From: an uncultured bacterium
Lineage (GTDB): Bacteria; Planctomycetota; Uabimicrobiia; Uabimicrobiales; JABWCH01
Direction of reading: 5' to 3'
DNA: 7,919 nucleotides
Assembly: GCA_938003875.1 (NCBI GenBank)
Contig: CALKWO010000316.1
Coordinates: forward strand, 1-7,919
The notes under the pieces are model-generated. The model was not told the DNA's origin, did no database searches, and was given only the letters and a program-made list of their open reading frames with translations. Positions 1 to 6,975 of the stretch are shown piece by piece. The number at the start of each line of letters is the position of its first letter. Position 1 is the first letter of the stretch. The position numbers and the translations under genes are program-made.

Positions 1-14
1 AAGATTGTAAAGAA

Positions 15-81
15 TTGTCCACGAAAAAACACGAAAGGCACGAAAAGGAATGTTCGTGTTTTTCGTGTTTTTCGTGGATAA
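15..81. repeat. Inverted repeat of CACGAAA-type units
   Basis: The left arm (18-44) consists of iterated CACGAAA-like units and the right arm (53-78) of CGTGTTTTT-like units. The arms are reverse complements apart from a one-base indel and a few mismatches, with a loop of about 8 bases. The pairing extends outward to 15 and 81 with one mismatch. The arms have an internal period of about 9-10 bases. It lies downstream of the minus-strand operon, so it could form a hairpin at the end of that transcript. No U-tract follows on the minus strand, so it is not a classic intrinsic terminator. The same unit type recurs at about 6518-6535. Confidence 0.85.
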
Positions 82-100
82 ACACTTGATCCGTCTTTTT

Positions 101-118
101 CTCTCTCTGCGGTGAATT
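101..118 (-). repeat. Partial CGCAGAG-type intergenic repeat
   Basis: Read on the minus strand this is AATTCACCGCAGAGAGAG. It resembles the element at the right edge of the window (from about 7890: TTTACCGCAGAGGCGCAGAG). Only one or two units remain here and no partner arm is visible, so it looks like a decayed or truncated copy. Confidence 0.5.
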
Positions 119-239
119 ATTTTCTTAGGTTAATACCAATGAGGTCTAAGTTGAGGTTTAGGTTTAATTCTCATTTAAATGCAACAAAACAACTATTTAG
201 CCTATAGTCATGTATTATAATAAAAGTCCAGAAAACAGA
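119..239. other. AT-rich operon 3' flank with short direct repeat
   Basis: This is non-coding sequence between the NtrC-like gene and the repeats. It contains two adjacent 12-mers, GAGGTCTAAGTT (141-152) and GAGGTTTAGGTT (153-164), plus TTAGGTT at 125-131. No RNA gene and no GC-rich hairpin followed by a U-tract was seen on the minus strand, so the end of the operon transcript is not resolved. Confidence 0.4.
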
Positions 240-1631
240 CTATTTTTTAAACATTTCTTTCGACAAATCATATTGTTTCATCTTACGATATAGAGTTTTT
301 CTTGCAATCTGGCAGTCTTGGGCGACTTTTGTCACCCTTCCTTTGTAAAATTCCAGCTTTTCCATAAGATATTGTTTTTCTGCTTGCCATATAGCTTCCT
401 GCCGAAGATCATGGAACTTTTTCGAAGATATATTCCTGATTATGCTTTCTTGAGATTGGGAAGGAATTGCTATATCGGTGATCAGATTTTTAGTACTCAG
501 TGCTACAGATCGTTCCAATAAATTGCGCAGCTCCCTTACATTTCCAGGCCAGGGATATTGCAGCATTTTATTTAGAAGAGCAGGTGCAATCGTAAATGGG
601 CCTCTGCTCATTTCTTCGCTAAATATTTTAAAGAAATGCTTTGTCAAGGGGAGTATATCTTCTTTACGCTCTCTTAAAGGAGGAACAAATATGGGGATTA
701 CTTGTAACCGATAGTATAGATCTTCACGAAACAGGCCCTCTTTTAAAGATTCTAAAAGACTGCGATTGGAAGCAGCAATAATTCTGACATCTACAGAGAT
801 TTCTTTTTCTCCACCAATTCTTGTAATCACACGTTCCTGAATGACACGCAGCAATTTTTGCTGCAATAAAGGCGGGGTATTGTTGATTTCATCTAAAAAA
901 ATCGTTCCCTGGCTTGCTCTTTCAAACCGTCCTAGTTTTTTTTGCAATGCGCCTGTAAACGCCCCTTTTTCATGTCCAAACAACTCTGAATCTAAAAGAT
1001 TTTCAGGAAGTGCACCACAATCCACTGCAACAAAAGGCCCATTCTTTCTTTTACTGTTTTTATGGATAGCACGAGCGATGAGTTCTTTGCCTGTGCCTGT
1101 CTCACCAGTAATCACAACGGTAGAGTCCAGATCTTTGATGGATTCAATCAAAGCAAAAATCTTTTTTATCTCTTTGCTATGACCGATGATCTGGTAGTAT
1201 TTGCTATTGAGCTGCAAAGACAATTCCTGAAAATCCTTCTTGAGTTGTAGATTCTCTTTTTCCAATAGAATTTTTCGCTTTATATTTTCTAAGCCTTGCA
1301 TGATTGTAGCAGGATGGATAGGCTTGAGCCAGAAATCATAAGCTCCTAGTTTCATTATATTGATCGCTATTTGTATATCCCTATGACCTGTAATTACAAT
1401 GATTTCTGTTTCTGGAGACTTTTCTTTGATTTTTTTTACAATATCCTGCCCGCTAATATCGGGAAGATTCAGGTCTGTAATGACAAGATCGAATGTCTGC
1501 TGCCCAAAAATCTCCAGTCCTTCTTTTCCGCAAGGAACAAAGCAAATTTCATCTCCTGATTTTGCTGCAATCTTAGAAAAAATATCTCCTATTACAATAT
1601 CGTCATCAATACAAAGTACTTTTAAACTCAT
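240..1631 (-). CDS. NtrC-family sigma-54-dependent response regulator
   Basis: A 463-residue transcriptional activator with the full NtrC layout. The N-terminal receiver (about 1-118) has the acidic pair D10/D11, phosphoacceptor D53 in ITDLNLP, T81 and K103. A coiled linker follows, then an AAA+ domain (about 148-380) with Walker A GETGTGKE (176-183), the sigma-54 contact loop GAFTGA (223-228), Walker B with D247/E248 and the FREDLYYRL arginine-finger segment (301-309). The C-terminal Fis-type helix-turn-helix spans about 431-456. By family knowledge, phosphorylation at D53 drives oligomerisation and ATP-dependent opening of sigma-54 promoters. All key residues are present, so it should be functional. 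It is the last gene of the operon, 27 bases after the receiver-kinase gene, with AAGGA (1638-1642) placed 6 bases before its ATG. The target genes are unknown; the divergent promoter at about 6898-6914 is a candidate. Confidence 0.96.
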   Translation of the reverse strand: MSLKVLCIDDDIVIGDIFSKIAAKSGDEICFVPCGKEGLEIFGQQTFDLVITDLNLPDISGQDIVKKIKEKSPETEIIVITGHRDIQIAINIMKLGAYDFWLKPIHPATIMQGLENIKRKILLEKENLQLKKDFQELSLQLNSKYYQIIGHSKEIKKIFALIESIKDLDSTVVITGETGTGKELIARAIHKNSKRKNGPFVAVDCGALPENLLDSELFGHEKGAFTGALQKKLGRFERASQGTIFLDEINNTPPLLQQKLLRVIQERVITRIGGEKEISVDVRIIAASNRSLLESLKEGLFREDLYYRLQVIPIFVPPLRERKEDILPLTKHFFKIFSEEMSRGPFTIAPALLNKMLQYPWPGNVRELRNLLERSVALSTKNLITDIAIPSQSQESIIRNISSKKFHDLRQEAIWQAEKQYLMEKLEFYKGRVTKVAQDCQIARKTLYRKMKQYDLSKEMFKK

Positions 1632-1637
1632 TGTAAA

Positions 1638-1642
1638 TCCTT
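1638..1642 (-). promoter_or_regulatory. Ribosome binding site of the NtrC-like gene
   Basis: AAGGA on the minus strand, 6 bases before the ATG at 1631. It supports this start and independent translation within the operon. Confidence 0.7.
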
Positions 1643-1658
1643 ATTTAAATCCCCATAC

Positions 1659-2753
1659 CTATTCTAACGTTTTCTGTATAAGAGGAAGAGTAAACGAAAA
1701 TATTGTACCAGACAGGGGATGGCTCTGCACCCATATTTCGCCTTTATGCGCCTGTATAATTTTCTTGGTAATATATAATCCCAGGCCTGTGCTGTTCTCT
1801 CCTGCTGTAGGCTTTGCGCTTAATCTCTGAAACGCTGAGAAAAGCTTCTTCTGCTCTTCTTGCGAAATACCTGGCCCTTGATCCTGAATAGAAAATTTCA
1901 CATTGCCTCTTTCTCTCACAACACTAACTATGACTTTTGTGTGAAGTGGAGAAAACTTGATAGCGTTGCTCAAGAGATTGTCTACAGCCTCAAGCATTTT
2001 CGTTGTATCTAACAAAAGAGTAGGAATATCGGTAAAATTTTTTACAATCTGGATTTTCTTTTGTTCAGCAGATATTTTATTCAATCCTATGGATTTTTCT
2101 ACTATATTTAAGAGAGAATCTTCATGAAGCTCAAGCTGCATTTTTCCGCTTTCCATCACAGAAATGTCCAGGATACTATTCACCAACGCCAGCATGTGAT
2201 CACTTATTTTATAAATTTTCACCAGTATATCCTGAACATCTTCTGCTATATTGTCTTCCATCATAAATAAATCTATCAGCCCCATAATTCCATTGAGGGG
2301 ATTGCGAAGATCATGAGAGGCTATGCTGATAAATCTATTTTTGATCTGGTTAAGTTCTATTAGCTCATGCATGTATTCCATTGTTTTAAGATGATTCTTG
2401 ATTCTAGTTTTTGCAATAGGTGGGCTTATGGGCTTGGAGATATAGTCAATGGCTCCAGCTTCCAGGCCTTTTGCCTCATCTTCCTTTTGATTCAATGCTG
2501 TAATCATGATTACAGGGATTTCCTTTGTTTCTGCATTCTGTTTTAGCCTTCTGCAAACTTCATAGCCATCCATTTCTGGCATCATGATATCCAGTAAAAT
2601 CAGGTCAACATGCTCTGTTTTTACGAGTTCAAGGGCCTCTTTGCCATTGGTTGCAGAGAGAATTTCACATTCATCGGGCACTAGCTGCACTAATACCTCG
2701 ATATTTTCTGGCGTATCGTCTACAATCAGAACAACAGATTTTTTTCCATTCAT
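1659..2753 (-). CDS. Receiver-histidine kinase hybrid (REC-HisKA-HATPase)
   Basis: A 364-residue soluble protein with no signal peptide or membrane segment. The N-terminal receiver (about 5-122) has D12/D13, phosphoacceptor D55 in LILLDIMMP, T85 and K107. It is joined directly to a HisKA domain (about 137-205) with H147 in SHDLRNP. A HATPase domain follows (about 250-357): N-box N259/N263, G1 box DQGPG (291-295), G2 box STGLGL (321-326) and a GTIFSF end. All catalytic residues are intact. There is no DNA-binding output, so the receiver probably controls the attached kinase; its phosphodonor is plausibly the upstream propeller kinase, which has no receiver. The downstream NtrC-like protein is the obvious candidate acceptor. 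These partner assignments are inferred from gene order. The gene starts 36 bases after the sensor gene stops, with GGAGAG 7 bases before the ATG. Confidence 0.95.
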   Translation of the reverse strand: MNGKKSVVLIVDDTPENIEVLVQLVPDECEILSATNGKEALELVKTEHVDLILLDIMMPEMDGYEVCRRLKQNAETKEIPVIMITALNQKEDEAKGLEAGAIDYISKPISPPIAKTRIKNHLKTMEYMHELIELNQIKNRFISIASHDLRNPLNGIMGLIDLFMMEDNIAEDVQDILVKIYKISDHMLALVNSILDISVMESGKMQLELHEDSLLNIVEKSIGLNKISAEQKKIQIVKNFTDIPTLLLDTTKMLEAVDNLLSNAIKFSPLHTKVIVSVVRERGNVKFSIQDQGPGISQEEQKKLFSAFQRLSAKPTAGENSTGLGLYITKKIIQAHKGEIWVQSHPLSGTIFSFTLPLIQKTLE

Positions 2754-2760
2754 TCTATTT

Positions 2761-2766
2761 CTCTCC
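2761..2766 (-). promoter_or_regulatory. Ribosome binding site of the receiver-kinase gene
   Basis: GGAGAG on the minus strand, 7 bases before the ATG at 2753. A strong Shine-Dalgarno match that fixes the start. Confidence 0.75.
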
Positions 2767-2789
2767 GTTTTGCCTTGACAATGTTAAAA

Positions 2790-5700
2790 TTACTGATTTA
2801 TAGTAATTTGCATTTGTTCTGCTAAGGCAATAAACAAGTCCTTGGCGTTTTTAAAGTCATACTTTTTCAAATAATTTTCTAAAATTTCCAGCTCTTTTTC
2901 CCATTGTGTATTTTTTAAATGATCATAGATCGCAGGCAGCTCTTTTTTAGCATTGATGCTATGTTTTTTTAAAAGCTTATAAAATTCTGCCAGTAAAGGC
3001 TCTAATGCAGAGATATCCACTGTTTTTGTATTAATAGAATTTTCTTGAAGTTCTTTTTTTGCATAGGGATGAAGATGTGTCCTCTTTTCTTCTTCTTTAT
3101 ACCCAAGTATGATACTAAAAGTAAACAGGGTACCCTGGCCTGGAGAGCTGTTGGCTTGAATTTTTCCCCCCATCTTTTCCACAAAGGCTTTGGCTATACT
3201 AAGACCTAAACCTGTGCCTCCATATTTTCTTGTAATGGAAGCATCTACCTGAGTAAAAGGTTGAAAAATTTTTCCTATTTCTTCCTGGGTCATCCCTATA
3301 CCTGTATCTTGTACTGAGAAACAAATCTTTATTTTATTTTCTTCATTATCCCAGAGAGAAATCTTCACCACAAGGGAAACTTCTCCCTGTTTTGTAAATT
3401 TTACAGCATTGCTCATAAGGTTGATTAGAATTTGCCCTAGCCGTAAAGGATCTCCCAGTAAAACTAGAGGGATTTGAGGATCGCTTTCCATGCAAAGACG
3501 CAAACCCTTCTCTTCTGCTTTAAGAGAAATGATATTTTTTACATTTCCCAATACCTCATCCAGAGAAAAAGGAATTTGTTCCAGTTCCATCTTTCCTGAT
3601 TCGATTTTAGAAATGTCCAGAAGATCATTCATAATGCCAAGAAGAGATTTCGAAGAAGTGAGGATTTTTTGAAGGTATTCTTTCTGTCTTGGATTTTGTT
3701 CCATATCAAGAGCAAGATATGTCAGGCCAATAATAGCGTTCATAGGCGTTCGTATTTCATGGCTCATAATAGCAAGGAATTCTGTTTTGGCCCGATTAGC
3801 AGATTGTGCCGCTTCTGTTCTTCTTTCGACCTCATTTTCCAATTCTTTTTTTTGTTGTTCTAATTGCTGGTTCCTGGCTTTCATATTTTTGATACGCAAA
3901 CTAATAGAACCCAATATGCTTCCCATTGTAAGAATAACCATAATTGTCTTAAACCAAAAAGTTCTCCAAAAAGGAGGCAAAAGTATGATTTTAACACTTG
4001 CAGCTTTTTCATTCCATAGACCATCATTATTGGAGCCTTTAACATAAAAAACATACTCTCCAGGTTCAAGATGGCTGTAATGGGCAAAACGTCTGCTGCT
4101 GTCTGTATGTATCCAACTGGTATCAAAACCTTCTAGCATATATACGTAACGATTTTTTTTAGATGCTGTGTAGTTTAGTGCTGCAAATTCAAAGCCAATA
4201 AAAGATTCTTTATAAGAAAGTATAATTTTTTCTGTAAAGCTGATATGCTGTTTTAGAACACTTTCCTTTCCAATAGGTACGGACTCTCGGAAAAGATTGA
4301 AATCCGTAAGCAATACAGGAGGTATATGCGGGTTATCCTGTATTTCTTTTGGGTCAAATACATTAAGCCCATTTGGCCCTCCCATATAAATTTTGCCATC
4401 TTTGCTTTTCAGTGCAGAACTAAAGAAAAAAAGATTCCCTTGTAAACCATCCTGTATATCATAGTTACGAAATTTTTGTTTTTGTAAATGAAATCGCGAA
4501 ATTCCTTTGGATGTACCCATCCATAGATAGCCATGGTCATCTGCAACTATACTATTGATTCTGTTAGAAGAAAGTCCATTCTTTTCAAAAAAATGTGTAA
4601 ATTGTTCTGTTTTTTTATCGAATCTGTTTAGCCCCATGCCTGTTCCCACCCAAAGCACATCCGCGCTTTCTTCACAAAAGCTCAAAATTGTATTATCACT
4701 GATGGTTCCAGGCTGCCTTTTGTTATAGACAAATCGAATAAATCGCCCTTTTTCCTGGTCAAATTTACAAAGGCCATTCCCTGTTCCTATCCATAGAATA
4801 CCAGTGCTGTCTCTGAAAATCTTCCATATATTGTTGCTACAAATACTATAGGGATCATGAGGATCATGAGTATAGCGAAAAAACTTATTTTGTCTTCTGT
4901 CTAACCTGTTTAAACCTGTATTGAAGGTTCCCACCCATAGATTCCCCTGGCTGTCTTCACCCAATGCTCTGAGGGAATTCTCGCTTATACTAAAAGGATT
5001 ATCGCCACTATGAAAATAGCGTATAAAAGTCTTTGTGTGAGGATTCCATTGGTTCAGGCCATGGGATGTCGCTACCCATAATGTTCCCGTATTATCCTGA
5101 TAGATATCGCTAACTCCATTCTGGCTAAGGCTATGAGGATCTTCTGGATTATTTTGAAAGTTTGTAAAAATTTCTTTTTCAGGATCAAGACAATTCAATC
5201 CGCCTGTTTGTGTAGCAATCCATATCATACCTCTGGGATCTTCCAGTATACGAAAAACTCTGGAACAACTCAATGCATCAGAATCATGGGGACGATGCTG
5301 ATAGAGCTTGAATTTTTTCCGATGGGGATCAAAACGGTTTACACCTTGTATTGATGCTATCCATAGAGCAGAGTCTTTTCCTATATATAAATCTTGTAGT
5401 GTATTGTGGGATAAACTCTTAGGATTTTCTTTTTCGTGAGAATACCTCGAAAATTTTCCTGTTCCAGGAAAAAAATGATTCAATCCATTGCCTAGCGTGG
5501 CAATCCATAGGTCATCATCATGTCCAGGCTGGATGTTCCAAACATCATCGCCACTCAAGCTGTAGGGATTTTTAGCATCGTGTTTATAATGACAAAAGAC
5601 CCCTTTTTGGGGATCGAATCGATCCAGGCCAGAAACAGTTCCAACCCAAACAACATTTTTTCTGGAATCTACGTAAAGACATTTGATTTTATCATCTACC

Positions 5701-6386
5701 AGGCTCTCTGGATTGTTTTTGTCATGGCGATAGCGCATGAAACTGTTTTTCCGAATATCAAACAAATTCAGCCCACCCCCAAAAGTAGCAATCCATAGAG
5801 CTGGCGTGCCTTCCTGCGTAGTGCCAGAAGCTATAGCTTTGACAGAATCATGGCTCAAGCTATGAGGATTTTTCTTATCATGCCTGTAATGAGTAAATGC
5901 TTTTTTCTTGGGATGAAAGCGATTCAATCCTCCACTGTTTGTGCCAATCCATAATATTCCACAAGCATCTTCATAGATTGGCCCATTAACATAATTGTGG
6001 CTCAAAGAATTAGGATTATTGGCTTCATATCTGTAATGTACAAAAGTTTCTGTCTTTGGCTCAAATTTATCTAAACCCTGATTTCTCGTGCTGATCCAGA
6101 TATTCCCTTCCCTGTCTTCGCAAAGATGTGTTACTGAATTCGAACCAAGACTCTTGGGATCTTCAGGATTATGCTTGTACACTTTAAAAGAAATACCATC
6201 ATAGCGATTCAGACCATCTTCTGTAGCAAACCACATAAAGCCCCGCCTATCCTGAAGAACAGAATAGACAAGAAGATGGGACAATCCATGCTCTTCTGCC
6301 AGATGTTCGAACTGAATATCATTTTTCTGCGCATACAAACACAAAGAAAACATAAGGAATAAAACAAAGATTCGCCATGCATTCAT
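2790..6386 (-). CDS. Two-propeller, Y_Y_Y-domain membrane sensor histidine kinase
   Basis: A 1198-residue sensor counted from the ATG at 6386. A signal peptide (1-19, MNAWRIFVLF... ending LYA before Q) exports the N-terminus. I count 14 repeats of the LWIGT-x-GLNRFD type (about 49-687), which fits two seven-bladed Reg_prop propellers. Most repeats share a linker resembling YRHDxxNPxSLS. A Y_Y_Y domain (about 734-800) and one membrane helix (about 812-832) follow. Inside the cell come a coiled coil (about 836-862), HisKA with H876 in MSHEIRTPM, and HATPase with N-box N989/N993, DTGIG (1027-1031) and GGTGLGL (1056-1062). A helical tail (about 1122-1198) resembles a degenerate Hpt bundle without the phosphohistidine motif. 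The extracytoplasmic layout recalls Bacteroidetes hybrid two-component sensors, but the receiver and AraC output are absent. The ligand is unknown. It is the first gene of the operon. The frame stays open upstream to 6530, but that part is translated repeat. Confidence 0.95.
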   Translation of the reverse strand: MNAWRIFVLFLMFSLCLYAQKNDIQFEHLAEEHGLSHLLVYSVLQDRRGFMWFATEDGLNRYDGISFKVYKHNPEDPKSLGSNSVTHLCEDREGNIWISTRNQGLDKFEPKTETFVHYRYEANNPNSLSHNYVNGPIYEDACGILWIGTNSGGLNRFHPKKKAFTHYRHDKKNPHSLSHDSVKAIASGTTQEGTPALWIATFGGGLNLFDIRKNSFMRYRHDKNNPESLVDDKIKCLYVDSRKNVVWVGTVSGLDRFDPQKGVFCHYKHDAKNPYSLSGDDVWNIQPGHDDDLWIATLGNGLNHFFPGTGKFSRYSHEKENPKSLSHNTLQDLYIGKDSALWIASIQGVNRFDPHRKKFKLYQHRPHDSDALSCSRVFRILEDPRGMIWIATQTGGLNCLDPEKEIFTNFQNNPEDPHSLSQNGVSDIYQDNTGTLWVATSHGLNQWNPHTKTFIRYFHSGDNPFSISENSLRALGEDSQGNLWVGTFNTGLNRLDRRQNKFFRYTHDPHDPYSICSNNIWKIFRDSTGILWIGTGNGLCKFDQEKGRFIRFVYNKRQPGTISDNTILSFCEESADVLWVGTGMGLNRFDKKTEQFTHFFEKNGLSSNRINSIVADDHGYLWMGTSKGISRFHLQKQKFRNYDIQDGLQGNLFFFSSALKSKDGKIYMGGPNGLNVFDPKEIQDNPHIPPVLLTDFNLFRESVPIGKESVLKQHISFTEKIILSYKESFIGFEFAALNYTASKKNRYVYMLEGFDTSWIHTDSSRRFAHYSHLEPGEYVFYVKGSNNDGLWNEKAASVKIILLPPFWRTFWFKTIMVILTMGSILGSISLRIKNMKARNQQLEQQKKELENEVERRTEAAQSANRAKTEFLAIMSHEIRTPMNAIIGLTYLALDMEQNPRQKEYLQKILTSSKSLLGIMNDLLDISKIESGKMELEQIPFSLDEVLGNVKNIISLKAEEKGLRLCMESDPQIPLVLLGDPLRLGQILINLMSNAVKFTKQGEVSLVVKISLWDNEENKIKICFSVQDTGIGMTQEEIGKIFQPFTQVDASITRKYGGTGLGLSIAKAFVEKMGGKIQANSSPGQGTLFTFSIILGYKEEEKRTHLHPYAKKELQENSINTKTVDISALEPLLAEFYKLLKKHSINAKKELPAIYDHLKNTQWEKELEILENYLKKYDFKNAKDLFIALAEQMQITINQ

Positions 6387-6392
6387 AAGATG

Positions 6393-6398
6393 ACCTGA
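6393..6398 (-). promoter_or_regulatory. Ribosome binding site deciding the sensor kinase start
   Basis: TCAGGT on the minus strand places AGG 7 bases before the ATG at 6386, which opens directly into a signal peptide. The longer frame beginning at 6530 runs through the inverted repeat at 6475-6575 and would put 48 extra residues before the signal peptide. The start at 6386 is therefore preferred. Confidence 0.65.
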
Positions 6399-6474
6399 AA
6401 AATAGATTCTCTGGAAATGAAAAAATATCAACACCATTACTGCGCATCTCGGATGGATTGCATACATTAAAAAG

Positions 6475-6575
6475 AACCACAGATAGACACAGATAAACAC
6501 AAATAAAAAAAATTTTACCACGAAGGGCACGAAGTTTAAAAATTATCTGCGTTCATTTGTGTTCATCTGTGGTTT
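6475..6575. repeat. Composite inverted repeat (CACAGAT arms, CACGAAG loop)
   Basis: The left arm 6475-6504 (units CACAGATAGA, CACAGATAAA, CACAAAT) pairs with the right arm 6545-6575 (ATCTGCGTTCATTTGTGTTC... ending CTGTGGTTT) with only a few mismatches. The loop of about 40 bases contains a second unit type, CACGAAGGG then CACGAAG (about 6518-6535), related to the element at 15-81. It lies between the divergent genes, in the probable leader of the minus-strand operon. Such iterated repeats between genes are common in environmental genomes and their role is unknown. Confidence 0.85.
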
Positions 6576-6633
6576 AAATCGTATATTATTTGACTTTGTA
6601 TGCAACGCAAGTGAGAAGTGCTGTAGATAGAAA

Positions 6634-6639
6634 ATTATA
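6634..6639 (-). promoter_or_regulatory. Possible -10 box for the minus-strand operon
   Basis: The minus strand reads TATAAT here, a perfect -10 hexamer. The best -35 at 17-base spacing is only CTGGAA (3 of 6), so the promoter is weakly supported. If used, it would give a leader of about 240 bases containing the whole 6475-6575 inverted repeat. No -24/-12 motif was found in this orientation. Confidence 0.3.
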
Positions 6640-6729
6640 CTCATTTTTTTCTTTCTTTCCAGGCCAATCTATCTTGTTTATTGTTTCCTATAGAATAAAA
6701 AAAGACAAGAATAACTCATTTATTTTAAA

Positions 6730-6749
6730 ATGGGTCATAAAAAACTCAT
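6730..6749. promoter_or_regulatory. Putative activator dyad, distal copy
   Basis: ATGGGT (6730-6735), 8 bases, then ACTCAT (6744-6749). The halves are inverted repeats with one mismatch, giving a 20-base dyad. A near-copy lies exactly 50 bases downstream at 6780-6799. Its centre is about 185 bases before the predicted transcription start of the plus-strand PAS gene, within the usual range of NtrC-type enhancer sites. The binding protein is inferred, not shown. Confidence 0.4.
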
Positions 6750-6779
6750 TTATTTGTTTATTCCCTTATTTTTTAAAAA

Positions 6780-6799
6780 ATGGGTCAATTAAAACTCAA
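6780..6799. promoter_or_regulatory. Putative activator dyad, proximal copy
   Basis: ATGGGT (6780-6785), 8 bases, then ACTCAA (6794-6799). It matches the distal dyad in both halves and in spacing, and both copies are preceded by a T-run/A-run. Nearby half-sites are AACTCATT at 6713-6720, AACTCAAT at 6951-6958, and ACCCA/TGAGT in the opposite arrangement at 6814-6824. The centre is about 135 bases before the predicted start of the PAS gene transcript. Confidence 0.4.
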
Positions 6800-6890
6800 T
6801 AAATTATTTCTATACCCAATGAGTATGAATAATAACACATTGTAGTATCTATAAAAAATAAGGATATGATACGATTTTTTTTAAAAAAAC

Positions 6891-6919
6891 TAGACAATTG
6901 GCATTGTTTTTGCTATAAT
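6891..6919 (+). promoter_or_regulatory. Overlapping sigma-70-like and sigma-54-like promoter
   Basis: Sigma-70 reading: TAGACA (6891-6896, 5 of 6), a 17-base spacer and TATAAT (6914-6919, 6 of 6), with an extended -10 TG at 6911-6912. Sigma-54 reading: TTGGCA (6898-6903) and TTGCT (6910-6914), with GG at 6900-6901 and GC at 6912-6913, the required 12 bases apart. Both readings predict transcription starting near 6925, about 57 bases before the PAS gene start. The sigma-70 match alone is strong. The sigma-54 reading gains weight from the sigma-54 activator in the divergent operon and from the upstream dyads. Confidence 0.65.
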
Positions 6920-6971
6920 ATTGTAAAAATATCCCTTAAAATTTTTATAAAACTCAATTTCCTACTAAAAT

Positions 6972-6975
6972 GGAG
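6972..6975 (+). promoter_or_regulatory. Ribosome binding site deciding the PAS gene start
   Basis: GGAG lies 6 bases before the ATG at 6982. In-frame ATGs also occur at 6970 and 6976, but neither has a Shine-Dalgarno sequence at a usable distance. The 6982 start is therefore preferred. Confidence 0.65.

Noticed and set aside
15..81. CRISPR-like array from the CACGAAA repetition
   Set aside because: Units are only 8-10 bases, contiguous and palindromic across the element, with no 25-40-base repeats or unique spacers and no cas genes.
1399..1830. 143-residue plus-strand frame spanning the NtrC-like and receiver-kinase genes
   Set aside because: It lies antisense to two genes with fully conserved domains and crosses their boundary, so it is an antisense shadow.
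4190..6250. DNA-level tandem repeat within the sensor gene
   Set aside because: The roughly 140-base periodicity is explained by the propeller blades. The repeats are diverged in DNA and conserved mainly at protein motif positions.
6387..6530. Extended N-terminus of the sensor kinase starting at 6530
   Set aside because: It is translated from the 6475-6575 repeat and the spacer, has no better ribosome site, and would bury the signal peptide that begins at the ATG at 6386.
6590..6802. Possible 70-residue plus-strand gene in the divergent spacer
   Set aside because: Low-complexity AT-rich sequence with no convincing ribosome site. It overlaps the repeated dyad cluster and resembles no known family.
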